Shown one piece after another: positions 26,296 to 34,909 of a stretch of DNA of 64,000 nt; position 1 is the first letter of the stretch, and each line of letters opens with the position of its first letter. The DNA is from Enhydrobacter sp. (GTDB lineage Bacteria; Pseudomonadota; Alphaproteobacteria; Reyranellales; Reyranellaceae). The notes beneath the pieces were generated by a model, which was given only the letters and a program-made list of their open reading frames with translations, was not told the DNA's origin and made no database searches. Both the position numbers and the translations under genes were made by a program. The stretch is taken from the NCBI RefSeq assembly GCF_030246845.1, contig NZ_CP126889.1, positions 992,001 to 1,056,000 on the forward strand, read 5' to 3'.

Positions 26296-27198
26296 CTATC
26301 GCGCCGGATGCGCCTGCCGCCAGTGCCGCGCGATGTCGATCCGTCGCGTGACCCAAACGCGCGGCTGCTCGGCCAGCCAGTCGAGCGCTCGCACGAGCCC
26401 CATGGCCCGTCCGGGATGGGCGATGATGCGGTTGTGCAGGCCGAAGCTCAGCATGCACGGCGGATCCTCGTCCAGCACGCACTGCACGGCATTCCTGACA
26501 TAGGCGAAGTACTCGTCGCCCGTCGTCATGCCCTGGCGGCTGAAGCGGACGTCGTTGTGGACGATCGAATAGGGAACGACCAGCTGGGTCCGGTCACCCA
26601 CCTCGACCCAGTAGGGCAAGTCGTCATCGTAGGCGTCGCTGTCGTACTCATAGCCGGCGTCGAGCAGCATCACCCGTGTCCGGAGGGAGGGCGCGTACCG
26701 GCTGTACCAGCCGAGCGGACGGGTGCCGATGGTGTTGGCGATGCTCTGCGTCGCCAGCCGGATCTGCTCGCGTTCGAACGCCTCCTCGAGATTGGCGTGG
26801 ATCTCCCATCGGTTGCCGTGTCCCGCCACTTCCCAGCCGGCTTCGCGCATGGCGGCGCAGGCCTCGGGATTGCGCTCGAGCGCGCGGGCGATGGCGAACA
26901 CGGTGCAGGGCAGCTTCCGCTTGGTGAAGATCCGGTGGAAGCGCCAGAAGCCGGCACGGCTGCCGTACTGGAACATGCTCTCGGCGCCGAGATCGCGCCC
27001 CTTCACCGCCGCGGTGGACCCTTCCGTCAGCCCGGTTTCGGACGCCGCATCGCCGTCCGGCACGGCATACTCGCCGCCCTCCTCGTAGTTGATGACGAAA
27101 TTCACGGCGACATGCGCGCCGCCCGGCCAGTGCGGGTCGGGCCGGTTGCGTCCGTAGCCCACGAAGTCCCGCACGCGGCCGGCTTCTTCATCGGTCAT
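26296..27198 (-). CDS. puuE: Polysaccharide deacetylase-fold protein, PuuE-type allantoinase-like
   Basis: A 300-residue NodB-fold protein. The opening RVRDFVGYGRNRPDPHWPGGAHVAVNFVINYEEGGEY, then GRDLGAESMFQYGSRAGFWR and GHGNRWE, closely matches the PuuE branch, which hydrolyses allantoin to allantoate without the usual metal-dependent amidohydrolase. Relatives with other ureide or peptide substrates exist, so the symbol is provisional. It lies in a cluster with an amidase, a urea/amide-type ABC importer and a LigB-like gene, consistent with nitrogen-compound catabolism. It is divergent from the LigB-like gene. Confidence 0.75.
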   Translation of the reverse strand: MTDEEAGRVRDFVGYGRNRPDPHWPGGAHVAVNFVINYEEGGEYAVPDGDAASETGLTEGSTAAVKGRDLGAESMFQYGSRAGFWRFHRIFTKRKLPCTVFAIARALERNPEACAAMREAGWEVAGHGNRWEIHANLEEAFEREQIRLATQSIANTIGTRPLGWYSRYAPSLRTRVMLLDAGYEYDSDAYDDDLPYWVEVGDRTQLVVPYSIVHNDVRFSRQGMTTGDEYFAYVRNAVQCVLDEDPPCMLSFGLHNRIIAHPGRAMGLVRALDWLAEQPRVWVTRRIDIARHWRQAHPAR

Positions 27199-27246
27199 CG
27201 ATCACCTCCCGAGAACAGTCGCCCGCATCGTGCCATAATCAGACAC

Positions 27247-27262
27247 GTGGCAGCATTGCCAC
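27247..27262. promoter_or_regulatory. 16-bp palindrome between puuE-like and ligB-like genes
   Basis: GTGGCA, GCAT, TGCCAC: a perfect 6-4-6 inverted repeat in the 90-bp divergent promoter region, 27 bp upstream of the LigB-like ATG. It is a plausible operator shared by both genes. The regulator is not in the window. Confidence 0.42.
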
Positions 27263-27288
27263 TTCCATTGACACGGAGGAAGCGGCCA

Positions 27289-28386
27289 ATGGCTGAGGTT
27301 CTTGGTGTCGGCCTGTCACACTATCCGCCGCTCAGCGGCCACGATGCGGACATGGCCGGCATCTTGCGCGGCCGCCTGGCGGATCCGGACATTCCGGCAT
27401 CGGCCAAGGATCCGGCCGGATGGCCGCAGGCGATGCGCGAGGAATGGGGCGACGACCGCGGCGTCGCTGCCGCCGCCCGCCACCGCGCGGCGATGCTGAG
27501 CGGGCTGCGCCGCGTGCGCCAGGCGATCGATGCCTTCAGGCCGGACGTCATCGTCGTCTGGGGCGACGACCAGTACGAGAATTTCCGCGAGGATATGGTG
27601 CCGGCCTTCTGCGTGCATGCCTACGAGGACATGACCGTGTTCCCGTGGAAGCAGGCGACGGCCTCGGCGATGGTTGGCGCGAAGGCCGAGGACGAATGGG
27701 GCGGCGGCAAGCCGAACGTCTGGAACGAGGCCGCCGACACCGGCTTCCTCGTCCGCGGCCATCGGGAGGCGGCCAAGGCGATCGCGTCCGGCCTGCTGGA
27801 GAGCGATTTCGATGTCGCCTACGCCTACCGCCCGCTTCACCATCCCGGCCTGCCTCATGCCTTTCTCAACGCCATCCTCTATCTCGACAACGACCGCGTC
27901 GGCTTCCCCTACCCGATCGTGCCGTTCGCCATCAATTGCTACGGCCGGCAGGTGATCTCCTATCGCGGCTTCACCAGCAGATGGGCCGAACGCGGCCGCC
28001 CGCCCGATCCGCCCTCGCCCGCACCGCGGCGATGCTTCGATCTCGGCGCCGCCGTCGGCCGTATCTGCCGGGCGAGCCCGTGGCGCGTGGCGCTCGTTGC
28101 CTCGTCGAGCTGGAGCCACGCCTTCCTGGTCGACAAGACGTGGCGGCTGCAGCCCGACGTCGCGGCCGACCGGACGCTGTACGATGCGATGGTTGCCGGC
28201 GACTATGCGGCCTGGCGGTCCACGACCCTCGATCGCATCGAGGACTCGGGTCAGCAGGAGATGCTGAACTGGTTCGCTCTGATGGGCGCCATGCAAGCGC
28301 TCGGCGCGGCGCTTGAATGGTCGGAGTTCGTCGAGACGCGCGTCTTCAACTCGAGCAAGGTCGCGGCCGTCTTTGCTCCGGTGTAG
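27289..28386 (+). CDS. Class III extradiol ring-cleavage dioxygenase-like protein (LigB-type)
   Basis: A 365-residue protein with the LigB-type layout: VGLSHYPPLSG at the start (the usual metal-ligand His position), VIVVWGDDQYENF, LHHPGLPHAFLNAI, PIVPFAINCYG and VASSSWSHAFL. Family members use Fe(II) to open catecholic rings (protocatechuate, gallate), and some relatives act on other substrates. The ATG at 27289 follows CGGAGGA. An in-frame extension back to 26290 is a shadow of the deacetylase. The neighbourhood suggests degradation of an aromatic or heterocyclic nitrogen compound. Confidence 0.75.
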   Translation: MAEVLGVGLSHYPPLSGHDADMAGILRGRLADPDIPASAKDPAGWPQAMREEWGDDRGVAAAARHRAAMLSGLRRVRQAIDAFRPDVIVVWGDDQYENFREDMVPAFCVHAYEDMTVFPWKQATASAMVGAKAEDEWGGGKPNVWNEAADTGFLVRGHREAAKAIASGLLESDFDVAYAYRPLHHPGLPHAFLNAILYLDNDRVGFPYPIVPFAINCYGRQVISYRGFTSRWAERGRPPDPPSPAPRRCFDLGAAVGRICRASPWRVALVASSSWSHAFLVDKTWRLQPDVAADRTLYDAMVAGDYAAWRSTTLDRIEDSGQQEMLNWFALMGAMQALGAALEWSEFVETRVFNSSKVAAVFAPV

Positions 28387-28390
28387 GCGT

Positions 28391-29086
28391 TCAAATCCGC
28401 AGGTGGCTTCGCACACTGTCGCGCGAGACCGCTCCCTTGGGCATCTCGTGCACGATCTGGCCTTTCTCCATGACATAGCAGCGCTCGGCCAGCGCCAGGA
28501 TGGTATCGAGGTTCTGTTCGACGAACACCACCGTCGTGCCGAGATCGTCGCGGATCGTCCGCAGCACGCGGCAGATCAGCTTCACGATCGAAGGCTGCAC
28601 GCCTTCCGACGGCTCGTCGAGCAGGATCAGATCGGGCCCGCCGATCAGGACGCGGCCGATCGCGAGCTGCTGCTGCTCGCCGCCCGACAGTGTACCGGCC
28701 ACCTGCCGGCGTCGTTCCTTGAGGATCGGAAAATACTCGAACACCAGATCGAGCCGCGACTGCCGGCGAGAAGCGCCGATCAGCTCGCCGACCAGGAGGT
28801 TTTCCTGGACCGTCATGCGCGGAAACACGTCACGGCCCTGCGGAATGTAGCCGATGCCGAGGCGCGCCCGGCTGTCCGCCGAGAGGGGCGTGATGTCCCG
28901 CCCCCGGTAGCGGATGCTCCCCGCCGAGGCTCGAAGAAGCCCGATCAGGCACCGCATCGTCGTCGTCTTGCCCACGCCGTTGCGGCCGATCACGGCGACG
29001 ACCTCGCGCTGGGCCACGCTGAGGTCGATGCCGCGCAGCACCGGCGTCGCGCCGTACCGCGCCGACAAGCCCGCCACCTCAAGCAT
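28391..29086 (-). CDS. ABC transporter ATP-binding protein, LivF/UrtE-like
   Basis: A 231-residue ATPase: Walker A GRNGVGKTTT, signature LSGGEQQQLAIGRVL, Walker B LILLDEPSEGVQPS and the terminal VVFVEQNLDTILAL. DEPSEGVQPSI is a form common in UrtE-type ATPases of urea/amide importers. The ATG at 29086 overlaps the upstream LivG-like stop by 8 bp. It is the last gene of a five-gene importer operon read leftward from 33009. Confidence 0.86.
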   Translation of the reverse strand: MLEVAGLSARYGATPVLRGIDLSVAQREVVAVIGRNGVGKTTTMRCLIGLLRASAGSIRYRGRDITPLSADSRARLGIGYIPQGRDVFPRMTVQENLLVGELIGASRRQSRLDLVFEYFPILKERRRQVAGTLSGGEQQQLAIGRVLIGGPDLILLDEPSEGVQPSIVKLICRVLRTIRDDLGTTVVFVEQNLDTILALAERCYVMEKGQIVHEMPKGAVSRDSVRSHLRI

Positions 29087-29801
29087 CGTGGGCACTCCCG
29101 AGATAGATCTCCTCGACATCGCGATTGGCGATGATCTCCTCGATCGTGCCGCGCGCGAACACCTTTCCCAGATGCAGCACGGTGACGTTGGTGGCGATCT
29201 GGCGCACGAACGTCATGTCGTGCTCCACCACGAGCACGGTCGCGCCCTCGGCATTCAGGCGCTGGATCAGCTCACCGGTGCGGAAGGTCTCGTCGGGCGA
29301 CAGGCCGGCGGTCGGTTCGTCGAGCAGCAGCAGCCGCGGGCGGAGAGCGAGGGCCATCCCGATCTCCAGCCATTGCTGCTGGCCGTGCGCGAGCTCGCCG
29401 GCCGGCTTGGCGGCATCGGTCTGCAAGCCAAGCAGCGCCAACAGGCGTTCCTCTTCGTCGGGAATCCGCCGGAGCTGGACGTGATGCTGCAGGGCGATGT
29501 GCAGGTTCTGGCGCACCGACAGCGCTCGAAACACACTGGGCGCCTGCATCTTGATGCTCATGCCGCGCGCGACGCGGGCGAAAGCCGGCATGTGCGTGAC
29601 GTCGGCACCGCCGAACAGGATGGAGCCGGCAGTCGGCGCATATGTCCCGACGATCAGCTTGAACAGCGTGCTCTTGCCCGCGCCGTTCGGGCCGATCAGG
29701 CAGTGGATTTCCCGTTCGGCGATCGCGAGGTCGACGCCGTTCACGGCAAACAGGCCGCCGAAGCTCTTGCTGACGCCGCGCGCTTCGACAAGGGCTTCCA
29801 T
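29079..29801 (-). CDS. ABC transporter ATP-binding protein, LivG/UrtD-like
   Basis: A 240-residue ATPase with Walker A GPNGAGKST and Walker B RLLLLDEPTAGLSP. The signature position reads LAHGQQQWLEIGMAL, a form shared with UrtD. The start is set at 29801 (MEALVEARGVSKSFGG); the frame is open further upstream but overlaps LivM. It lies between the LivM- and LivF-like genes. Confidence 0.86.
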   Translation of the reverse strand: MEALVEARGVSKSFGGLFAVNGVDLAIAEREIHCLIGPNGAGKSTLFKLIVGTYAPTAGSILFGGADVTHMPAFARVARGMSIKMQAPSVFRALSVRQNLHIALQHHVQLRRIPDEEERLLALLGLQTDAAKPAGELAHGQQQWLEIGMALALRPRLLLLDEPTAGLSPDETFRTGELIQRLNAEGATVLVVEHDMTFVRQIATNVTVLHLGKVFARGTIEEIIANRDVEEIYLGSAHDA

Positions 29802-29805
29802 CGCG

Positions 29806-30876
29806 CTATTGCTCCAGGAGAGACGGCTCGAGCACCGGCCGGCTGCGGGCGCGACGCCGGGCCAGCACCTTGGCGAGCGAGACGATGAGGCCATCGGGCG
29901 CGATCAGAACGGTGCCGGCCAGCAGTACGCCCATCAGGATCAGCGCCCACTGCTCGCTGTAGATGGTCAGCGCCTGGAAGCCCGCGATCAGGAACAGCGT
30001 GCCGACCAGGGTGGCGGTCACGTCCGAGCGACCGGAGAACGCCACCCAGACGACCGGCATCGCCGCGGCGGGAAGGCCGATGCTGGACGGCGAGATGAAC
30101 TGGCCCCAGGAACAGTAGAGCGCCCCGCTCAACCCGCCGAGCATGCTGCCGATGACGAAAGTGACGAGCGAATATCGGCGGACGTCGTAGCCGAGCAACT
30201 CGGCACGCAGCGGATCCTCGCGGATCGCGACCAGCACGTTGCCGAACCGCGAGTTCACCAGGAGGCGCAGCAGCAGGTAGGTGAGGACCAGGAGCGCCAG
30301 GACGAAATAATAGAACGGCGTGCCTTCGAGATCGATGTCGTCGCCGAACCACGGCAGCGCCAGCGGATCCATGCCTTGCATGCCGTTGAAGCCGTTGAGC
30401 CTGGCGGCGCCGATATGCCATTCCGGTCCGGCGGTCTGATTGAGGAAGAAGGCCAGCGCCAGGGTCAGGGCGAAGGTCACGATGCCGAAGAACATGCCGC
30501 CGATCCGGCCATAGATCATGAAATAGCCGATGAGCGCCGCCGCCAGCCCCGTCACCGCCAGCGCCGCGGCGAGCGAGGCCATGGCGCCGCCGTGGGCGAC
30601 GCCGAGATTGATCTCGATCACGCCGTAACCGTAGCCGCCGAGGCCGAAGAAGAATGTCTGGCCGAACGACATCATGCCGCCATAGCCCCACATCAGGCAG
30701 AGCCCGAGGGCCATGAAGACCCAGCACAGGAAGTAGGCCGAGCTGCCGACATCGTAGGAATCGACGAACGCGGGATAGACGAGCGCCATCGCCAGCACGG
30801 CCGCCGCACCGGACCAGAAGAGGCGGCCCTGGCCCAGCGTCTGTGGGCCGTTGAGCGGGTTCGACATGGCCGACAT
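29806..30876 (-). CDS. ABC transporter permease, LivM/UrtC-like
   Basis: A 356-residue permease: LCLMWGYGGMMSFGQTFFFGLGGYGYGVIEI, MIYGRIGGMFFGIVTFALTLALAFF, RYSLVTFVIGSMLGGLSGALY. The ATG at 30876 overlaps the LivH stop (TGATG). The length and the FGQTFF block fit the UrtC subgroup. It is part of the importer operon 28391-33009. Confidence 0.84.
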   Translation of the reverse strand: MSAMSNPLNGPQTLGQGRLFWSGAAAVLAMALVYPAFVDSYDVGSSAYFLCWVFMALGLCLMWGYGGMMSFGQTFFFGLGGYGYGVIEINLGVAHGGAMASLAAALAVTGLAAALIGYFMIYGRIGGMFFGIVTFALTLALAFFLNQTAGPEWHIGAARLNGFNGMQGMDPLALPWFGDDIDLEGTPFYYFVLALLVLTYLLLRLLVNSRFGNVLVAIREDPLRAELLGYDVRRYSLVTFVIGSMLGGLSGALYCSWGQFISPSSIGLPAAAMPVVWVAFSGRSDVTATLVGTLFLIAGFQALTIYSEQWALILMGVLLAGTVLIAPDGLIVSLAKVLARRRARSRPVLEPSLLEQ

Positions 30877-31742
30877 CAGCTCGAGCGCCTGGTCAGCCAA
30901 CCCGAGAAGCCGTCGGGGAGGACGCGGATGATCAGCACCACCGCGATGAGCAGCCCGATCTGGCCGATCACCTGCCCGTACCAGGCGTTCAGGCCGGCGC
31001 GGATCACACCGAGGGCGATGGCCGCCGGCGCGGTTCCGAGCAGCACATTGGCGCCGCCCACGACCACCGTGACAAACGCCTCGACCAGGAAGCTCGCGCC
31101 CATGGTCGGGATCAGGTTCATGGTCGGAGCGTAGAGCGCACCGCACAAGCCGGCCAGGCCGGTGCCGATGCCGAAGCTCACGGCGTAGATGACGCCCTTG
31201 CGCACGCCGAGCGCCTGCGCCATGCGCGGATTCTGCATCGTCGCGCGCGCATGGACTCCGAAGCGGGTGCGCATGAACAGGACATAGACGAAGCCGAGCA
31301 CGCACAAGGAAGCGGCGAACAGGACCATGCGATAGCTCGAGAAGGAATAGTCGCCGACGGAGAAGCTGTGACCCGGCATGCCGACGCCGGGAAAGGTCGA
31401 GCCCAGCACGATCAGCGTCCCCTGCGTGGCGACGAGGCTGATACCCCACGTCACCAGCAGGGAATCGAGCGGCCGGCTGTAGAGCGGCCGAATGATCGTC
31501 ACCTCCAGCAGCACGCCGATCAGGCCGGCGGCGATGGCCCCGCAGGCCTGGGCCATCGGCAGCGGCAGGCCGGCATGATAGGCCGCCGAGGTGACGTAGA
31601 CGCCGCACATGATGAACTCGCCATGCGCGAGATTGATGATGCCCATCATGCCGAAGATGATGGCGAGGCCCGCGGCCGAAAGGACCAGGAAGGCGAACAC
31701 GTCCGCGAACTGATAGAAGTACGAAAACGAATCCGCGAACAT
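30876..31742 (-). CDS. ABC transporter permease, LivH/UrtB-like
   Basis: A 288-residue permease with LVLSAAGLAIIFGMMGIINLAHGEFIMCGVYV near the N-terminus and a GVRKGVIYAVSFGIGTGLAGLCGALYAPTMNL loop, characteristic of LivH/UrtB. It is translationally coupled to the LivM-like gene downstream and follows the binding-protein gene by 28 bp. Confidence 0.86.
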   Translation of the reverse strand: MFADSFSYFYQFADVFAFLVLSAAGLAIIFGMMGIINLAHGEFIMCGVYVTSAAYHAGLPLPMAQACGAIAAGLIGVLLEVTIIRPLYSRPLDSLLVTWGISLVATQGTLIVLGSTFPGVGMPGHSFSVGDYSFSSYRMVLFAASLCVLGFVYVLFMRTRFGVHARATMQNPRMAQALGVRKGVIYAVSFGIGTGLAGLCGALYAPTMNLIPTMGASFLVEAFVTVVVGGANVLLGTAPAAIALGVIRAGLNAWYGQVIGQIGLLIAVVLIIRVLPDGFSGWLTRRSS

Positions 31743-31770
31743 GACGCCTGATCCTCGTATCGACCGGAGA

Positions 31771-33009
31771 TCACCGCTTCGGCGGCAGGTGATCCGGCGT
31801 GTACTGCTCCTTGGGGTTCGACTTCGTCAGATCGCAGCCGACCTGGCCCAGCCAGTAGGGTTGAATGACGCCGAAATCCTTCTCTATATGGACCTTGTTC
31901 TCCTTGTCGACCGACAGCAGACGCATGTGATGCGAGGTGTGCTGGCTCTTGGGATCGATGACGATATGGCCTTCCGGCGCGTCGATACCGGCATCGCCCT
32001 TGGCGATCACCTTGCGGATATCGTCCTTGTCCAATGAGTGCGCCCGCTCGGCCAGCATCTTGTACATGTACAACGCGACATAGGCGTTGTAGCCCATGTC
32101 GTTGATGTAGGTCTCCTTCGGGAACTTGGCCCGCCACCGCTTCTTGAAATCCTCGGCCGCGGGCGTGTTCAGCTCCTCGAACCAGTTGGCCGTCGCATAC
32201 ATGTTGGCCATCACCGGTGGCGGGAACAGCTTGTGCTCGAAGCCCAGCATGATCTTGATCGGGCTGCCCATCGGGATGTCGAGATGGGCCGCCGAGGCCT
32301 GCGGGAAGAACGAGTTCTGCGCCGCGCCGACATTCAGCATGTAGAGCCAGTCAGGCTTGGCCTTCTGGATGTTCTGGATCGTCTGCGCGAACTGCGAGAC
32401 GCCGAGCGGAATGAACTCCTCGCCCACGATCTCGCCACCCAGCGGCTTGAGCAGGGTGCGGCCCCACTCGGCCGAGAGATGGCCGAAATTGTAGTCTGCG
32501 GCGACCGTGTAGACGCGCTTGCCGAACTTCTCGACCATCCACGGGATCAGCGTCGAGAGCTGCTGCTCGGGCACCGCGCCGACGCTGATCATGCTGGCGT
32601 CGCACACGCCGCCTTCGTACTGGTTGGTGTAGAAGTAGAGCGTCTTGGTGCGATCGACGATCGGACGGATCGCTTCGCGCGAGGCCGACGTGATGCCGCC
32701 GATCAGGAGGTCGACTTTCTCCTTCTGCAGCAGCCGGCGGGCGAATTCCTGGTAGCGCGCATTGTCGCCCTGCGGGTCGAGATGCATCAGCTCGATCTGC
32801 CGGCCCATGATGCCGCCCTTGCCGTTGATCTCCTCGACCGCGAGCTGCGAGCCGTGCAGCTTCGGGATGCCGAACACGGCAAGATCGCCCGAGATATCCT
32901 CCAGCAGGCCGATCCTGATCGGCTTGGTGTCGGCGCGGGCCTGCTCGCCGCCGACGATGTTGACCAGCGGCAGCGCCGCCGCACCGGCCAAAAGTGCTCG
33001 CCTTTTCAT
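31771..33009 (-). CDS. ABC transporter substrate-binding protein, urea/short-chain amide type
   Basis: A 412-residue periplasmic binding protein with a signal beginning MKRRALLAGAAALPLV and cleavage near ARA-DT. The body (IRIGLLEDISGDLAVFGIPKLHGSQLAVEEINGKGGIMGRQIEL; YFYTNQYEGGVCD; VAADYNFGHLSAEWGR) resembles AmiC/FmdD/UrtA proteins, which bind amides or urea. It heads the five-gene importer operon and lies 44 bp from an amidase gene, so an amide is the likely cargo. Confidence 0.85.
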   Translation of the reverse strand: MKRRALLAGAAALPLVNIVGGEQARADTKPIRIGLLEDISGDLAVFGIPKLHGSQLAVEEINGKGGIMGRQIELMHLDPQGDNARYQEFARRLLQKEKVDLLIGGITSASREAIRPIVDRTKTLYFYTNQYEGGVCDASMISVGAVPEQQLSTLIPWMVEKFGKRVYTVAADYNFGHLSAEWGRTLLKPLGGEIVGEEFIPLGVSQFAQTIQNIQKAKPDWLYMLNVGAAQNSFFPQASAAHLDIPMGSPIKIMLGFEHKLFPPPVMANMYATANWFEELNTPAAEDFKKRWRAKFPKETYINDMGYNAYVALYMYKMLAERAHSLDKDDIRKVIAKGDAGIDAPEGHIVIDPKSQHTSHHMRLLSVDKENKVHIEKDFGVIQPYWLGQVGCDLTKSNPKEQYTPDHLPPKR

Positions 33010-33053
33010 GCAACGTCCCTCCTCTTCTTCTTTCAGCAGACGGACGGGCAGCG

Positions 33054-34454
33054 TCAGGTGAGATCGGGATGGTTCCGATGCCAGTCGGTTGCCTGCTGAT
33101 AGGCGTGGGCCGCCCGTACCAGCATGTCCTCGGCGAAATGCGCGGCGACGAACTGGAAGGCGAGCGGCGTGCCCTGCTCGGTGAAAGCGCAGGGCAGCGT
33201 GATGGTGGGACTGCCGGTCATGTCGAACGGACAGGTGAAGCGCAGCAGCCCCTGAACGAGCGACGGGTCCTCGCCCAGCCGCCCCATCATCGCCTTGGTC
33301 GGCGATGCGAAGGGCTGGGCCGGCACCAGCAGCAGGTCGATCGCCTCGAAGAGCTTTGCGACGCGGCCGCGGAAGTCGTTACGGCGCAGCAGGATCTGCT
33401 GATAGTCGAGGCCCGACAGGGCGCGGCCGGTATCGATCAGCCCGGCCAGTCCCGGTCCGTATTCCGATTTGCGTTGCGGATACGTCGCGAGGTGGGCGAC
33501 AGCGGTCTCCACGGCGCAGTTGGGAATCCAGTCCACGATGATCTGCGCGGGGTCGGGGAATCGCACCGGCCGGATATCCGCGCCCAGCCCTTCCACCACC
33601 TTCAAGGCCCCCTCGACCGATCGCGTCACGGCGGCATCGCTGCCCTTGGCATTCCAGTCGGCGTCGACCCCTACGCGCACGCCTTTCAGGCCGCGGCGGA
33701 TGCCGGCCAGATAGTTCGGCACCAGCTCCTGGCTCGCCGTCGGGTCGCGATCGTCCGGCCCGGCGATGGCCCCGAGCATGGCGGCGCAGTCGGCGGCGCT
33801 GCGCGCCATGGGCCCGATATGGTCGAGCGTGGCCGCCAGCTCGAAGACGCCGTAACGGCTGACGCGTCCCCATGTCGGCTTGAGCCCGGTCACGCCGTTC
33901 GCCGCCGACGGAAAGCGGATCGACCCGCCGGTATCCGAGCCCAGCGAGCCGTAGCAGAGCCCCGCCGCTGTCGCCACGCCGGAGCCGCTCGACGATGCCC
34001 CCGACCAGTGGTCGGCATTCCAGGGATTCACCGGCGGCGTGATCTTGGGATGATGATCGGCATAGGCCGCCTCGGTCATCTGCAGCTTGCCGAGCAGCAC
34101 CGCGCCGGCATCACGCAGCCGATGAACGACCGTCGCATCCTCCTGCGGGCGAAAGTCCCGATGGATTGTCGTTCCGGCCGCCGTGGGGATGCCTTTGGTC
34201 CAGCACAGGTCCTTCACGGCGATCGGCACACCGTGCAGCGGTCCCTTGACCTCGCCTTTGCGGATTTCCGCTTCCGCCTTGCGAGCCTGCTCCAGCGCAA
34301 GGTCGGCTGTGACGAGGGCATAGCTGCACAGGCGCCGGTCCAGCGCTTCGATCCGGTCGAGCTGGGCACGCGTCGCTTCGACAGGCGAGATTTCCTTCGC
34401 GTGAAGCCGGCGACCGAGCTCCATCAGTTCCAGGTAGTGCAGGCTTACCGACAT
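33054..34454 (-). CDS. Amidase (amidase signature family)
   Basis: A 466-residue hydrolase of the amidase signature family. The catalytic Lys lies in VPIAVKDLCWTKGI, and the Ser-rich signature is SGASSSGSGVATAAGLCYGSLGSDTGGSIRFPSAANGVTGLKPTWGRVS, providing the cis-Ser and nucleophilic Ser. It is on the same strand as, and just upstream of, the amide/urea-type importer, so uptake followed by amide hydrolysis is the simplest reading. The true substrate is unknown; GatA-like function is unlikely without gatB/gatC. Confidence 0.87.
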   Translation of the reverse strand: MSVSLHYLELMELGRRLHAKEISPVEATRAQLDRIEALDRRLCSYALVTADLALEQARKAEAEIRKGEVKGPLHGVPIAVKDLCWTKGIPTAAGTTIHRDFRPQEDATVVHRLRDAGAVLLGKLQMTEAAYADHHPKITPPVNPWNADHWSGASSSGSGVATAAGLCYGSLGSDTGGSIRFPSAANGVTGLKPTWGRVSRYGVFELAATLDHIGPMARSAADCAAMLGAIAGPDDRDPTASQELVPNYLAGIRRGLKGVRVGVDADWNAKGSDAAVTRSVEGALKVVEGLGADIRPVRFPDPAQIIVDWIPNCAVETAVAHLATYPQRKSEYGPGLAGLIDTGRALSGLDYQQILLRRNDFRGRVAKLFEAIDLLLVPAQPFASPTKAMMGRLGEDPSLVQGLLRFTCPFDMTGSPTITLPCAFTEQGTPLAFQFVAAHFAEDMLVRAAHAYQQATDWHRNHPDLT

Positions 34455-34508
34455 GCCGGCCTCCTAGTCGAAACGGACTTCCTTCGGATATCGCCGCGCG
34501 ATCCGAAT

Positions 34509-34796
34509 CTATGTCGACTTCAATGGTTTATTTCCGATTATTTCCCTTTTCAACTTTTTTATTGAGGGCCGTGCCGCTGCCCACGACGACGGCAGGCTTC
34601 GATCGAACGCCCGTACCAGCGCCTCGACATGCGGCAGCCCGATCAGCGTCAGGTGTTCGCCCGGAATATCGACAAGCGTGCGGCCCTCCGATGCGATCGA
34701 GGCCAACCGCTGGGCGGCGGTTGGCAGACCGAAGGAGAGTGACCTGGCGACATTGGGCAGGATCGGCGAACTACGACCGGGATCGCTTAGCGGCAC
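34509..34796 (-). pseudogene. Possible thioesterase C-terminal remnant
   Basis: An open frame of 95 residues on the minus strand contains LVDIPGEHLTLIGLPHVEALVRAFDRSL, which resembles the end of a type I/II thioesterase domain from peptide or polyketide synthetases (GdH near the C-terminus followed by a terminal helix). Nothing upstream encodes the rest of such a domain, and the last third is unrelated basic sequence (SIKKLKREIIG). The fragment fills the 455-bp gap between the amidase and the orphan binding protein. Confidence is low. Confidence 0.3.
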
Positions 34797-34909
34797 GGCA
34801 CCCGAGCGGCGTTTCGATGAACGATGCGCGCGGGATGTCTGGCTGGAGAAGCGGTTGGTTCTTGGCTAGCTATCGGACTGAACCGAAGCATGCCAAGGAG
34901 GAAAGAATC

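Noticed and set aside
23985..26351. Very long plus-strand frame opposite the molybdo-hydroxylase gene
   Set aside because: Shadow of the 794-residue gene on the other strand; composition Arg/His-rich and no domains.
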